NCBI GenBank assembly: GCA_003116995.1 | Contig: BDSL01000027.1 | Coordinates: 682,001-746,000, forward strand | DNA length: 64,000 nt | Direction: 5' to 3' | Origin: Yamagishiella unicocca | Lineage: Eukaryota; Chlorophyta; Chlorophyceae; Chlamydomonadales; Volvocaceae | In this document: positions 45,901-57,411 of the stretch, in pieces | Layout: each line of letters begins with the position of its first letter | Position numbering within the stretch: position 1 is the first letter of the stretch | The notes under the pieces: generated by a model | Told to the model about the DNA's origin: nothing | The model's database searches: none | Seen by the model: the letters and a program-made list of their open reading frames with translations, nothing else | Position numbers and translations under genes: made by a program

Positions 45901-48519
45901 TCCGTGGTGGCTGTGCAGGACGTGCGTGGGCGGCAGTTGGCGGCGCTCCAGGGAGGGGAACCGCACGCGGCGGCGGGTCCCGTGGCGACGGAGGTGCCCG
46001 CTGGCGACCGTGGCGGGCGGGCTCTTCCCCTGGCCGACCCCGACACCGTCGCCTCCAACCCGCTCTCCCATTTCAGCGACTCGCTCGGGATAGCCACCAC
46101 TTTGCATGGGGTGATGGCGGGCGGGCATGGGGTGGTGGTGGCGGGCGGGGACGGAGCGCACGTGGAGGATGACGTGCCGACCGTGACGCTCAGCGCTGCG
46201 CTGGAGAGCGGATCAGGGTCGCGGCCCCTGCCGGCGGCGGCGACAGCGCCGGAGGCGGAGGTGGCGGCGTTTGCGCAGCAGCTAGGGAACGAGCAGAAGA
46301 TGGTTCTGGCGCAGTTAGTTCGGGAGAAGTGGTCGCCCTTTAGCTTTCCGTTGCTTGCGGCGCCGCCGGTGGTAGCGCCGGCGCTGGGCGGCGCTGGAGG
46401 CGCACATGCGTCTACCGGCTCCGGCCCCGGGTCCCCTTTCGGTGGCGGCGGCGGCGGCGGCTCGGGTATCATGTTCGGGGCTGCCTTTGGCGGCGGCGGT
46501 GGCGCGGCGGCGGCGGCGTTGATGCAGCCGGTGATGCCCTCCCACACGTCGCCCCCCCCGGGCACCTGGGGCCAGGGAGCCAGGTGGTCCCCGCCCAATA
46601 CACAGTACGGCGACGGGTCGATTACGCCGTACACGCCGTGCATGCTGGACAGCACGGCCCAATCGCAAGGCGGCGGCGCTACAGCCGCCGCTGTGCAGCC
46701 GCATTGCATGAGCGGTGGCGACGGCAGTAGCATTTTGGCGCCCTCCCTATCCGGCTCCACTCGCAGCAACTCGGGCTGGCCGCCGACGTCCTTGGCCGCT
46801 CGGGGCAGGCAAGGCAGTAGCAGCGACCGCCCGAGCGGAGGCTACAGCCGCAGCGGGCCCGTGACCGCGTCGTCCGGCGGCGGCGGCGGCGTCAGCGACC
46901 CCACGCAGTCACTGCCACCGTCGTCGCAGCGGGTGTCGTACAGCAGCTCGGTAGGCGGCAAGGGGGCCGGCGGCTTCGCCGACACGCCGGCGTTGACGCC
47001 ACTGCCGGCGCCGCCGGCCCCCGTGCCGGTGCAGCAGCTGCAGCAGACGCCGGCGCTGCTGCCGCAGCTGCCGCGGCTGCTGCAGCCACAAAGCCTGGCG
47101 GCCCCCTCGGACGCGCCTGCGTCAGAGCCGCCGCAGCCGCAGCCCCCCGCCTACCTGCACCAAGAACCAACCGCTCCGGCAGCACGGGCAGGGCCCCAGC
47201 TCCTGCAGCACGAGCAGGGACCGGGCCAGGGACCGGAGCAGGGATCGGGCCAGAGACCGGGCCAGGGACCGGGCCAGGGATCGGGGCAGGGACCGGAGCA
47301 GGGACCGGAGCAGGGGCCAGGCCTGAGCCGGGGTCTGGGGTTGGACATCTACCACGCCGACCCATGGATACCTCCGCCAGCGCTCGCTGACGTCGGCGCC
47401 AGTCCAATGACGGACGTCGCTGGGGAGCTTCCCCCGGCCGAGGCGGCGCCGGGGTTGTCGGGTGCCGACATGCGTTACGTGGAGTCGTTGGTGCAGCGCA
47501 AGTGGTCCCCCTTCTTCGACCTGGCAGCCAGCCTCGGACCGCTGTTGCCTCCAATGCCGTCGTCGTCGGCGTTCGGGGGCGTGCCGCCGCCGAGCGGCCC
47601 TTCGCATCACCTGCAGCCGCACCCGTATTCAAATCAGCACCATCACCACCACCAACAACAACAACGACAACAACAGGGGGTGGTGGCGGGGTTCCATCAC
47701 TCGGCTGTGCAGGGCTCCCCGGGGTTAGGGGAGCAGCAGCATCGCCAGGCCGGTGTCATCTCACCCTTCGCGTCATCCTTTGCGTCACCCTGGAGTGCCC
47801 ACCAGCAGCGACCCGGAGTAGCCCCATGCGCCGAGCGGGGGCCGTCGCCGCCGTCGCCGTCGCCGTTTGTCCAGCCCGCCGCCCTTCCGGTGTCTGAGCA
47901 GCTCATGTCGAGGTCATCCGGGATCATCGAGCCCGGCACCGCAGCAGCAGCAGCAGCAGATCCAACACGAGCGATCGGGCCGAGGCGTTTGGTGCCGGAG
48001 GAGGGACGGGAGGCGGAGGCGGGAGCTCCCGCCGTGGGGCGGGAGGGAGACGCAGCTGCTACTTCGGCTGATGTTGCTGTTGCGGCTGGAGAGATGCGGA
48101 ACGACGGCGCCGGCGGGGCGGTTCTGCCGCCAGAGCTTCATGGGGTTAGCGGTGCCAACGCCGGTGGCGGCGGTGGCGCAGATGACTGCGGCGCCGCCCT
48201 TCCCACAGTCCTCCCCACAGTCCTCCCCACAGTCCTCCCCACAGTCCTCCCCACAGTCCTCCCCACAGTCTGCCCCACAGTCTGCCCCACAGTCCGCCCC
48301 ACAGTCCTCCCCACAGTCCGCCCCGAGGAGCCAACTGCCATGTGCTCCTTCTCGGAGGGTCTGATAGACGTGGGCGACGCGGCAGGCACCGCCAGCGGCG
48401 GGGCCGAAGGCGGTGACGTGGTGGGGGTCATCGTCGGCGACGAGCGATCGGGCACCGAATTGGATCCTGTCGTACACGCCGCCGTGGATCCCGGCGTCGA
48501 GCAAAGAGCGAAGGAATAG
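42976..48519 (+). CDS. Unrecognised large low-complexity protein with two KWSPF motifs
   Basis: About 1,604 residues from three exons joined in phase 0: 42976-43692, 44161-44367 and 44629-48519. I do not recognise the family. The N-terminus MSWWSTLCGCLAKSG has two close Cys and could be palmitoylated; this is inference. Exon 2 encodes an acidic segment (SISSSDDNDDG) and a helical stretch ending AAFIRGTLAALK. The long last exon is rich in Gln, Ala, Gly and Pro. Two segments about 390 residues apart resemble each other: QKMVLAQLVREKWSPFSF (near 46290-46350) and MRYVESLVQRKWSPFFDL (near 47470-47525). Each stands out as ordered sequence in a disordered background. GQGP/EQGP repeats (about 47210-47320) and a TVLP repeat (48200-48330) follow. 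A Met frame beginning at 44485 is intronic in this model. Confidence 0.75.
47215..47322 (+). repeat. GGGCCAGGGACCGGAGCAGG-type coding repeat
   Basis: Irregular 12-bp units (CAGGGACCGGGC, CAGGGATCGGGG) encode about nine Gly-Gln/Glu-Gly-Pro/Ser repeats in the last exon of the 1,604-residue protein. Confidence 0.85.
48200..48322 (+). repeat. 12-bp coding repeat, TVLP/TVCP/TVRP units
   Basis: About ten copies of CCCACAGTCCTC with variants TGC and CGC at the last codon encode tandem Thr-Val-(Leu/Cys/Arg)-Pro near the C-terminus of the 1,604-residue protein. Confidence 0.9.
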
Positions 48520-51500
48520 CGGGGCGCCAGGAGCTGGCAGCTGCGGCGCTGGGAGCTGGAGAGGGAGTGTTTTATAGTTTTGATGGTGGGACAGCTGCCA
48601 TCGCGGCTCGCCGCGGTCATTGTGGGGGGCGGGGGTTCAAGGGTTCAGGGTTTTAAGGCCAGCGGCTGAGCCTGCGACCCAGGCGGTTTGGGAGCGTGGG
48701 ATTGAGAAGCGCGTCCGGCAGAGGCAACTGCTGCTCGTGGCTTGGCTGGTTGTGGGTGCTGGCGGCAGTTGGCTGAAGCCATGAGCCGCCGGGGCTGCTA
48801 AGCGACCGAGCGGAGGGCCAGTGCTGGCGGGCGCGCTTGGCTTGAAGTCGGTCCCTTGAGGAGGAGGCTCGGCCGTCCGGAAGCTGCGTAATAAGCCCTC
48901 CATCCAGAGGCGACGAGGAGCACCAAGAGCATCAGGGCACTGGGCACAAGTGGATCAGAGCGAGTGGTTTAGGGTTTACGGGTCTTCCAACTGCGTGGCG
49001 CCGCCGGAACTGCACGCGAACGTGTCCTTGGGATGTGCGGTTGCACGGCGTTTGCGAAAACACTGTCCTAAATACTGCAACTGACTAGGCGTTGCACGTT
49101 GCAACTAACTAGGCGTTGGCCGCTCCTTAATCAAGGGAGCGCTGCGGGGCTGCGGGGCGCTGCTTGGCTGCTGAGGACATATAGGTTCGGAGGTGGCGGG
49201 AGGCGATGACGGCGGACCGAGCTTGCTGGCCGCCGGAGGTGTTGTACGGTCGGGTTGGTTGGTTGGTTAGTTGGCCCAGCCCACCCATCAGTCATCGAAA
49301 GCAGCTGCGTGCGAGGCGCTGAACTGAGCTGAGCTTTGGCCGTGTGCGGGCGGCCGGGCCAATGTTTTCGATGATGGTTCCACTGCTGATGCTGGAGATG
49401 GCTCCTGTTGTCGTGAGGATTGGAGAGGAAACACGGGGAGCCGCGCATTGGAGAGCAGTGGGACCAGCAGCAAACAGCTCCGGAACCAGGACCCGGCCAC
49501 GTGATGGCGGGGGATGATGTGGGATCCTGCGGGGGGTCTCGGCGGGTGCAATGATTCGAATCCACGGTGCCCGACGCGGAACAGCTCTAGGACCGCGTCC
49601 TTCATAAGAAACACGTCCGCCCGTGAGGACGCGTGGACGCGCTGGAGGAGACCGGGCGCTCTTGGGGGCCCAGAGTCAAAAAGACGCCGGAAGTCCATGC
49701 TCCGGGGGGAACCAACCCTCGGTTTGTGGGGTCGGGGGGAAAGTTTGAAAGCGCTTTTGGGCGACGACCAGGCGAGGCGGCTTGATGGAGACGAGTGCGT
49801 GCATGAGAGGTGGTGGGTGGTAACGGTGGCAGGTCTTTTGGCAGATGATAGTTGAAGGGCACGTTTGATGCGGTTTGTTTTTATGTAGGTGTATATGACG
49901 GTATATGCCTGCTCTGGGCGTTCCGCCCCAGGCTGTGTTGCGCATGGAAACCCTAAGTATCGCAACCACTGTCACCACCATCCACCACCCGGAGGCCCCT
50001 ACTCGCCAGGAGCGAGCACCGGCAACTGTGTGTGACACGGTGTGAGGCGGGACGGGCGCCCCGCTCGGCTCTTTCAGATGTCGTACATGGCTGCAGCAGA
50101 TGTGTCGTACATGGTGGTGCCGTACAGGGCTGACCAGCCGATCCGGCGGCCCGTGCCTGCCAACAGGTGGGGTCAGGCGGGCGGCGCAGGCGCCCTAAGC
50201 CCCTGCTTTGCGGAGACTGTTGGGGTAAGGATGTGCCCTGCCACGTGCACTCTGCTTTTGGAGGTGCTGGATTGGGAAGCGGTAGGGTAGTGGCGACGAG
50301 GGCGCATGTGGGGGCTCGGCCCGCGCCAGGCTGCAGACATCGGTGGGTTGTGTATCGTACTTTTGCGCTGCGCTGTCCTTGCAGCCAGATCAGAGCGTAG
50401 GGGGGGTTTACATAAAAGAACCGGTAACTCGACTTGGGAGGTGTAGCGGGTGCATAGCCTTCGGACATCTGGGGGGGTGCCGGATTTCATGGGTGGGCTA
50501 CAGCATGCGCTGCCGTACGACTAGAAAACCAACACAAAAGGTGGCAAACCGCAAACGGATGTGTAAGTGTGCGCCTCGTGGGGGCAGCCGCGCCATGGCG
50601 GCTTCCCCACTTCGGGACATGTTGCGTACGAGGATCTCGCCAGTACAGTGTCATCGAGGACTGCAGCTGTCCTCTTGCGCTGCTGCGCGGACGAGGGCCT
50701 TATTGGTCCGCTCGCTTGCAATTGTTTTGTTCGCATCCCTGTGTATGGGCACCGTAGCAGTGCCTGGCAATGGTTTCGGGACTCGTTCGTTCAAGGTGGG
50801 ACTCGTTCGGAGCGCCCTTTCTTGGCAGGGTTTGCCTTTCCAATGCGCTTGGTCTGTTTGGAAACTGCTCACGTCATACATGCTGTTTGTTAGTTTTCTT
50901 TCGGTGTGGTGTTCTTGGGTGTCCGGTTTGCTGCATAGTACACCTATCAATGGTTCAATGCTCGCTCCGTAATGTCAGAGTCGGGCGTTGATATAAATGA
51001 GAGAAGTACGTATTAGGCTAACGGAAAGGCTAACGGATTCGGTTAGGGTGGGCTGGACCGACGGTCCCCATGGCCTTCTTGTCGGCGTGCAGGCCGTGCG
51101 AAACACACGGCCGTCCCCGTGGGGTCATTGCACCGATCGCTGGGGCCGGGCTGGCGGTTCTGTTAAGAATGGCGCGCTCCTGTGTAAGCAAGCGCTCACC
51201 GCGTCTCACCGTCACCCCCTTCGGCCCCTCTCCTGGCGTTCTTAGTCCCAATTAGCTGGATGACCATGACGACTGCTGCGAGATGGTGACAAGACGTTGT
51301 CTTGCGGCTGGTCGCTGCCTTTCGGTACCGATTGTAGCCTCGGGTTCGTGGATAAGGAGAGCGGTTTCAGGCGGTTGTGGTTCAAGCCTTACCTTGACCT
51401 TGCCCAGCCTTAATGCTCAGTTTCTTCCACTCTGCCATGTCAGTGGAACATGGCAGCGATTGCCGCAGCAGCCCAACGGTAGCCCCACTGCCTCACGGTG

Positions 51501-51654
51501 TCCTGCGTACGGCACGTGGCCCGACTGCACTGATCCTCGATGCCACATTGCCATTTGATAAATGCAGTTTTAGCTTTTAGCTTTCACCACCTCAACTTTT
51601 AATAAGCCGTTCTGACCTGCCCGAGTTCGTAATCTCAAGGCCGACTGAAACAGG
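48520..51654. other. Intergenic interval upstream of OST5
   Basis: About 3.1 kb that includes the 3' UTR of the preceding gene. Frames of 140-225 codons occur on the minus strand (49.1-50.0 kb) and one of 209 on the plus strand (50.3-51.0 kb). None shows a domain I recognise. The dispersed repeat copy at 50405 hints that a minus-strand intron, and so an undetected gene, could lie here. The TTCGAAT near 49556 has no matching T-stem and is not a tRNA. Confidence 0.45.
50405..50475 (+). repeat. Dispersed repeat, copy 8 (outside recognised genes)
   Basis: GGTTTACATAAAAGAACCGG, TAACTCGACTTGGGAGGTGT, then GCATAGCCTTCGGACATC. It carries both the ACCGGTTACTCGAC head of copies 2 and 6 and the GCAT...CTTCGGACA tail of copies 4 and 5, linking the two sets into one family. 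Confidence 0.75.
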
Positions 51655-51888
51655 ATGAGTGAATTCACTCCCGTCGGCAGCCCTGTTCCACAGTCCTTGT
51701 ACCCCACGCTCGCCACCTGTTTGCTTGGAGGCGGGTTATTTATGACCGGAAGCTTTTTCCTCTATGAAGTAACGAAGACAAAGTCCAACCGAGCGCTCAG
51801 ATCGGAGCTGCTGCTGGCGTTCATCTCGGCAGTTCTTCTTGGGCTAGGAACCCTATTCCTGCTGCTGTGGACTGGTGTCTACGTATAA
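51655..51888 (+). CDS. OST5: Oligosaccharyltransferase subunit OST5 / TMEM258
   Basis: A 77-residue single-exon protein, close to the usual 79 of TMEM258. It is a small ER-membrane subunit of the oligosaccharyltransferase that transfers glycans to Asn of nascent proteins. After a short polar N-terminus ending PVPQSLYPTLATCL come two membrane helices: LLGGGLFMTGSFFLYEV and LLAFISAVLLGLGTLFLLLW, joined by the basic loop TKTKSNRALRSE. The pattern PxLYP...FFLYEVTxTK...SELLLAF...LFLLLWTGVYV is the hallmark of the family. The lack of introns is unusual here but fits the small size. A TGTAA signal follows 237 bases downstream of the stop. Confidence 0.94.
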   Translation: MSEFTPVGSPVPQSLYPTLATCLLGGGLFMTGSFFLYEVTKTKSNRALRSELLLAFISAVLLGLGTLFLLLWTGVYV

Positions 51889-52124
51889 TTGTCTACTCAC
51901 AGCTTTCAGTTGTGGGGGCACGAGAGGAGCGTGGAGGCTTTGGAAGACTTGCGGAGGAGGGCTCCAACTGGGCGCCTCAGGCATTGGAAAGGACTTGTCG
52001 TCAGGTTTATCTAGTTTTCACGATTTCGCGTTCAGTAGCTTGCGAGGACCTTCCGACGCTTCCGTGGGTTTTGAAGTGTGCTGCCAATTCAATAGCGCTT
52101 CAGGCTATGGAGTTCGAATCGTGT

Positions 52125-52129
52125 TGTAA
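52125..52129 (+). terminator. Candidate polyadenylation signal TGTAA for OST5
   Basis: TGTAA on the plus strand, about 240 bases after the OST5 stop codon. Confidence 0.5.
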
Positions 52130-53439
52130 CAACGAAGCGGTTGTTTTCGTCTTAATCATTGCCAGGGAGGTATCCAAATCCAATCGGCCCAATCAGACCC
52201 GCCCCACCCTGCAGCTCACGGCAAAACGTGTTCTAGCAGCTGGCACCCAGCAAACGGGCCCCCTCCGTATGTGAACATGGCCCTTCGTTTCGGATGTCCG
52301 AGAAGGGCGCCCGGAATCGGGCTATAACCATGCCTAAATCGCCTGTACTGCCAACTCGTGGCAACGTACCGGTTGGTCCGATGGACGGTGGGTAACATGC
52401 AGGGCAGACGCTGGGAAGCAACGTGGTTGGAGCTATTTTCAGGCACAGGAAATATGTGCGCTGATGGCAGGTTTCGATACGGCGGGATAAGTGGCATGCC
52501 CGTTACCCACCCCTCACATATTCAATGCGGTAAACCCTACGAAACCCGTGTGAGAGGTGTCAGAGCGACGGCCGACGGCCCCAATTGAAGGTCGTTGACG
52601 TTCTAACACAAGTGCATGTGAACCTACGAGTCGCCGTGGGTCAGGGTCTCAGCGCTCAGCCATCTTGAGCCGAGGATACAAATCCTAAGAGGATGCAAGG
52701 CCAGCGGTAACAGCAGGGAGGAGCAGAGCGCAGCGCCAGTTATGTTTTGGACTCACGATGTCACGAATCCATGCGTGCATGCGCCCAGCTACAAGCACCC
52801 GTCCTCACAGCCTCCGAATCTCACTGGACAGCCGATGGGTACACACCAGGGGAAGCACTGGCTGATGACACCCAGTGACACCCTCAGCACACAGAACGTG
52901 TGGGGCTCGTGTAACGGTTTGCTGAGCGCCAACCGTGCAGGCACAGAGGTTGCAGGCTGACTCGGCCAGGCAGGCTAGAGGATTCTGGCTAGGCCTCTGC
53001 ACTGCCCCTGCTCAATGACCTGTCGGAACAATGCGTGTGCTTGCTGCCCCAATTGCCGCGCTGGTTATGCGTAGCTAAGCAAGGCTCGGAGGACTCAGCT
53101 CTAGTCCAGCATGCAATTTTTACAAGGGAGCCAGGAGTCGACTTCGGGGAAACGGTATGAGACAGTTCGAGGGAGCCATAGGACGAAGATTTTGCATGAG
53201 TCCATGTCACGATTACAATGATAACTGGGCCATTTTGTCACCATCATCAACGCTGCTGCATACTATCGTATGATATGACCAGCTGATTCCTACATTAACG
53301 TGATGTAGATCACCATCAGAGTTATGGTGCCTCGACTAATTGACCTTTGTTCCTAACGGTCATCGTATCGGTTGCTTATTTTGTGCTGTAATGCGCACGT
53401 GCTACATGCGACTACTTAAACGAAGCACCGGAATTTGGC
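52130..53439. other. Intergenic interval OST5 / ankyrin gene
   Basis: About 1.3 kb of lower-GC sequence between two genes on the same strand. Only short frames without recognisable content. It must contain the ankyrin-gene promoter. Confidence 0.5.
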
Positions 53440-55387
53440 ATGCCTAGTGGCGGCACCATGACGCACCGCCAAGAATCAGGCGAGCGGTCACAGCAAGGAC
53501 ATGAGGAGACCGCCGAGCCTCCGCACGTGTGGCTTACTCCGGACCTACTGGAGCGCATAGCCTCCTTCATGTCCCCAAACGAGGTGTGCTGCAGCTTGCG
53601 GATCCTGAATAAGGCCACTGCCTCGCAATTTCGGAAGCACATGGTCGTCAAACTATCGCAGCCGACGCCCTACCATGCGTTTGTGCTCCGCTGGGGCGAT
53701 CCGGTCGCCATGCGCAGCCTGACGCTCAAGCAGCGACGGCAGCTGCTGGTCCTGACAGCGGGCACCGGTGTCTTGCCCAACCTTGTCCTTGCGGCAGTGG
53801 TTGCGGGTTGCACCCTCACACGGGAGGTGTTTGAGGCCGCTGCCGGCTCTGGTCACCTGGATACCTGTGCATGGCTCCGAAGCCAAGGCTGCCGCTGGGG
53901 CTGGGAGGTTATGGCGATGGCAGCCCGCGCCAACCGGCTCGAGTTGGCGCAGTGGCTGCTGGCGGCAGGCTGCCCATTGGGAGACGATGTGTTGGCCGCC
54001 GCGGCTGAGGGTGGCCACCAGGCCATGTGCGAGTGGCTTCTGGGCAAAGGTTGCGGCTGGGCTTTTTGGGCAATGTGCGCTGCTGCTCGCGGCGGTCACG
54101 CGGGCCTTATGGAGTGGCTGCTGAAGAAACTGATTGGGCCGACCATCCCCAGCACATCCCTCCGCGTCCTGCTGCTGGAGGGCGTGGCCGCCGGCTGCGA
54201 CCTGCCCACGCTGCAGCGGCTGCACGGCGCGTACTTGTGTGGCTCCGGAACCGAGCAGCAGCTGAGCGCGTACATGGAGGGTCGCATCCTCGCCGCAGCG
54301 GCCTGCAGCCCCACCCTGGACTGGCAGGCCAAGGTCGAATGGCTGCGGCAGCGGGCCAGCCCCCGGGTGTCCTTCACTTGCGACCAGGTGGCCGCGCTGC
54401 CAGACGCCCGGCACCGACTGGACTGGCTGCGCCAGCGGGGTCTGTCTCTACGCGCGGGAACTGCCGCCGCGGCGGCCCGCCGCGGCAACGTGGGAGCGCT
54501 CGAGTACTTGCTGGACGAGGGCATCCGAGTGAACGATGACGCAGGCCGGTTTGCCGCGGAGTCCGGGCACCTGGCGGTGCTCAGGGCTCTGCACTCGAGG
54601 CGCTGCTCGCTAGGCGGCATGACGTCCGTGGCCATGGCGGCGAGGGCTGGGCACCTGCCGGTGGTGGCGTGGCTGGTGGAGGCGCTGGGCGATAAAGCGC
54701 AGCTCACGCCGCGTGTCTTCAGCGCCGCAGCGGAGTCGGGTAACCTGGAGCTGCTGCGCTGGCTGCACGAGCGGGGCTGCTCGTGGGAGGCGCAGGCCTT
54801 CTTAGACGCGGCGGAGGCGGGCGCGCAGGAGCCGCTGGAGTGGCTGGGCACACGAGGCTGCCCCATGGAGGTGAGAGGGGCGCCTCTGGCGGGGGGAAGA
54901 GGGGCGCCTCTGGCGGGGGGAAGAGGGTTGCCTCTGGAGGGGGTAATGTGTGTGTGGCTCGCCACAACTGGACCACGCTTTTTCCCCGGCTCGCCACAAC
55001 TGGACCACACTTGTTTTCCGGCTCGCCACAACTGGACCACACTTTTTTCCCGGCCTCGCCACAGCCCCTTTGCTTGATGCTTGATGCTGCCCCTTGCAGG
55101 ACACGGGGGGGCCCTACTTGGTGGCCGCACAAGCGGGCGACCTAGCCACGCTGCGCTGCTTGCGGCGACTGGGATACCCGTGGGGCCCCCCTGGAGCGGT
55201 CTTTGAGCACGCCTTGGAGGAAGAAGGCTGCACGCTGCCGGTGCTGCGCTGCATGCTGGAGGAGGGCTGCGGCGTGCTGTGGCGCTCGGCGCTGGAGGCG
55301 GCGAAGCAGCGTGATGACGACCGGGATGAGGTGGTGGCGTGGGTTTCGGAGCAAGCAGGGCGCGCCGCCGCGCCGCCGTGCAAATAG
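53440..55387 (+). CDS. F-box-like/ankyrin-repeat protein
   Basis: About 572 residues from two exons, 53440-54870 and 55100-55387, joined in phase 0 (RGCPME then DTGGPYLV). Residues about 30-65 (WLTPDLLERIASFMSPNEVC, then CSLRILNKA) resemble an F-box-like helix pair. After that, about a dozen degenerate ankyrin units of the algal type repeat the theme AAxxGHLxxxxWLxxxGCxW, for example AAAGSGHLDTCAWLRSQGCR, AAAEGGHQAMCEWLLGKGC and AAESGNLELLRWLHERGC. The likely role is a protein-interaction scaffold, possibly a substrate adaptor if the F-box is functional. Two upstream Met codons (53440, 53458) are possible starts; I took the first. The intron has short repeats GCGCCTCTGGCGGGGGGAAG and CGCCACAACTGGACCAC. 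Confidence 0.88.
54877..55060 (+). repeat. Two short tandem arrays in the ankyrin-gene intron
   Basis: Three copies of a [24 protein letters not shown] unit sit next to the donor (54871). Four copies of a TCGCCACAACTGGACCACAC-type unit separated by TTTTTCCCGGC-like spacers follow at about 54958-55045. Confidence 0.85.
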
Positions 55388-55419
55388 GGCTACGGCGTAG
55401 GGACCAGGGTTGTGTGCGG

Positions 55420-55625
55420 GCTTGGATGTGTTTGCTGCAGGGATGGATGCGGTGTTTGCTGCAGGGATGGATGCGGTGTTTGCTGCAGGGATGGATGCGG
55501 TGTTTGCTGCAGGGATGGATGCGGTGTTTGCTGCAGGGATGGATGCGGTGTTTGCTGCAGGGATGGATGCGGTGTTCGCTGCAGGGATGGATGCGGTGTT
55601 TGCTGCAGGGATGGATGCGGCGGAT
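55420..55625 (+). repeat. 24-bp minisatellite just downstream of the ankyrin stop codon
   Basis: Eight to nine copies of GTGTTTGCTGCAGGGATGGA plus TGCG begin about 35 bases after the stop codon, so they are probably in the 3' UTR. One frame reads VFAAGMDA repeats. I treat this as non-coding because the main frame has already ended. Confidence 0.92.
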
Positions 55626-57411
55626 TTCGAAGGTACGCTTTAGGCCGTATCAGCGCTACACCACAAGACCCCGATGCACCTCGCATCATTTTTTACGGCT
55701 GCACCCGTGCGCGGAAATGTCCCGTAAAGCCGCCTGTGTGGATAGACATTCGGGTGCCCCCCGGAGTGCCGGGGGTAGTCTGGCCGGCGCAACTCAAGGG
55801 CAGGTTGTCCGGCCCGCACCCACGATTGGCCGGCGGCGGTCGCACCTTGCGTCACGGTAAGGGTGCAGAGGCGCCAGCAGGACGCGGGCAGCGGCGCTGT
55901 TGCTGAGTCCATCCTCGATGCGCGGCTGAGGGCTCGAGGCAACATGTGCTGCTACCAGTTGCGTGTGGGGAACGGTTGTGACGGGAAGAAAATAGCCAGC
56001 AGAATGGCAAAGCGTTGTTGCACTCATCTCATTTCGTTCAATACCGATATGCATATTGGGATCTTGTCGTGTTCCAGCAATACGCGCCGCGCACAACATC
56101 ATTGTTTGTCTCTCAACCAGAATGCGGTCAACACTAAATGCGCGCGTGTTACGGTAATACAAACAAGGCCGCTCGACTGGTCGATGCCCTCTCAAAGTCA
56201 CAATTCGAATAGCAGACAGGCAATGTTTCCTACGCGTGAAAGAACTGCGCGTCGCTGTATGACAATGCACAGCGCACCAGAGAGACACCGAGGGAGGGGA
56301 CACGCGTTTGTGGCCCCGGCTGTCCCGCACAATCAACTCCACCGCAATCGACACACCATCGCCGTGCGAACCAACACACTCCTGGGCGAGAGGGTTTGAG
56401 CTTGGGGGTGGCAAACGCACAAATGCGGCGCTCAGGCGGCCTATGTAAAAACACGCGGACGGCTTTCTGCCAGGACACTCTGAAAGACAGTGGTGTGGGT
56501 ACTTAGCTGCGACTCAGGCGCAGGTCTTCGACATTGACGCTATAACCACATAGGACCAAGCGTCAGGATACTACTGGTATGACGCTATAACCAAACAGCA
56601 CCAAGCCCCAGGACACTACCGGTATGGCGCACTTCAAGGGTATGGCTCCCTGCATTGCCGTCGTATGAGTCAAGAGACGGACTCAGCGGCCATGAAAGCC
56701 ACAAACACACACAAGGGCGCAACCCTGGCGCCACCGTCGTACAAGGTGAGTAAAAGCTGTGTAACATCGAAAAAATGGTGTGTCGGTGGGCGTGATTGTG
56801 AAATGCTGTGTCCATGTCCGCATATGTGTGTATGGGTGTAAAAAGGAAAAGTTGTGTGTCGCTTATTATTTGTGGCAAGACGCGGGGCAAAATATCTAGC
56901 AATGCACCACCGCCGGCAGTGCGGCGCGAAGATATCCCTTCAAGAGACGGGGGCCTGGGGCCGTGGGGTTTGCGGTTTGCTTGGTCATCACCATGCCGCA
57001 AATCGTGGCGCCAAGTTGTGCTACCACAGTGGATCTAGAATCCACCAATTCGATCGTTCCACGGCATATGCCATGCAATTCGAGCACGTGTTGCTCTCCG
57101 GCTCTCAAGCCGTCTGATGTTCTCTTTCTTCTCACAGTCAAGGACCGCAAGGGCGACCAACCAACTTTCTCTCAATAGCTTGCGGGCAACCCAGGTCGGC
57201 ACGCATGAAATGACGTGTCCTGCACTCGGCGCATGGCATATTCTGCACCTGGCATCCCCGCTCCGCAGCTCCCCAGACGTCGCCACAGCCCTCGCCGTCA
57301 CTGTTGCTGCTGCTGCCGCCTCCGCCACCAACATCAGCCGCGCCAGCGAGCACCGCCCTCCCTCCAGTTCCGTCCGCGCGGGACGCAACCCTCACCGCTG
57401 CTGCCGCCCAA
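55626..57411. other. Convergent interval (ankyrin gene / HRDC-J gene)
   Basis: About 1.8 kb of lower-GC DNA between two convergent genes. It holds two imperfect copies of a GACGCTATAACCA...ACCAAGC segment around 56537-56610. No gene is supported. A minus-strand frame at 57035-57388 lies downstream of the HRDC-J stop and has no recognised domain. Confidence 0.5.

Noticed and set aside
49545..49590. tRNA-like T-loop (TTCGAATCC)
   Set aside because: The five bases on either side do not pair, and no anticodon arm or acceptor stem can be drawn. The same holds near 28234, 23391 and 52113.
55410..55906. Frames through the 24-bp repeat after the ankyrin gene
   Set aside because: They start after the stop codon of the ankyrin frame and consist of repeat units only.
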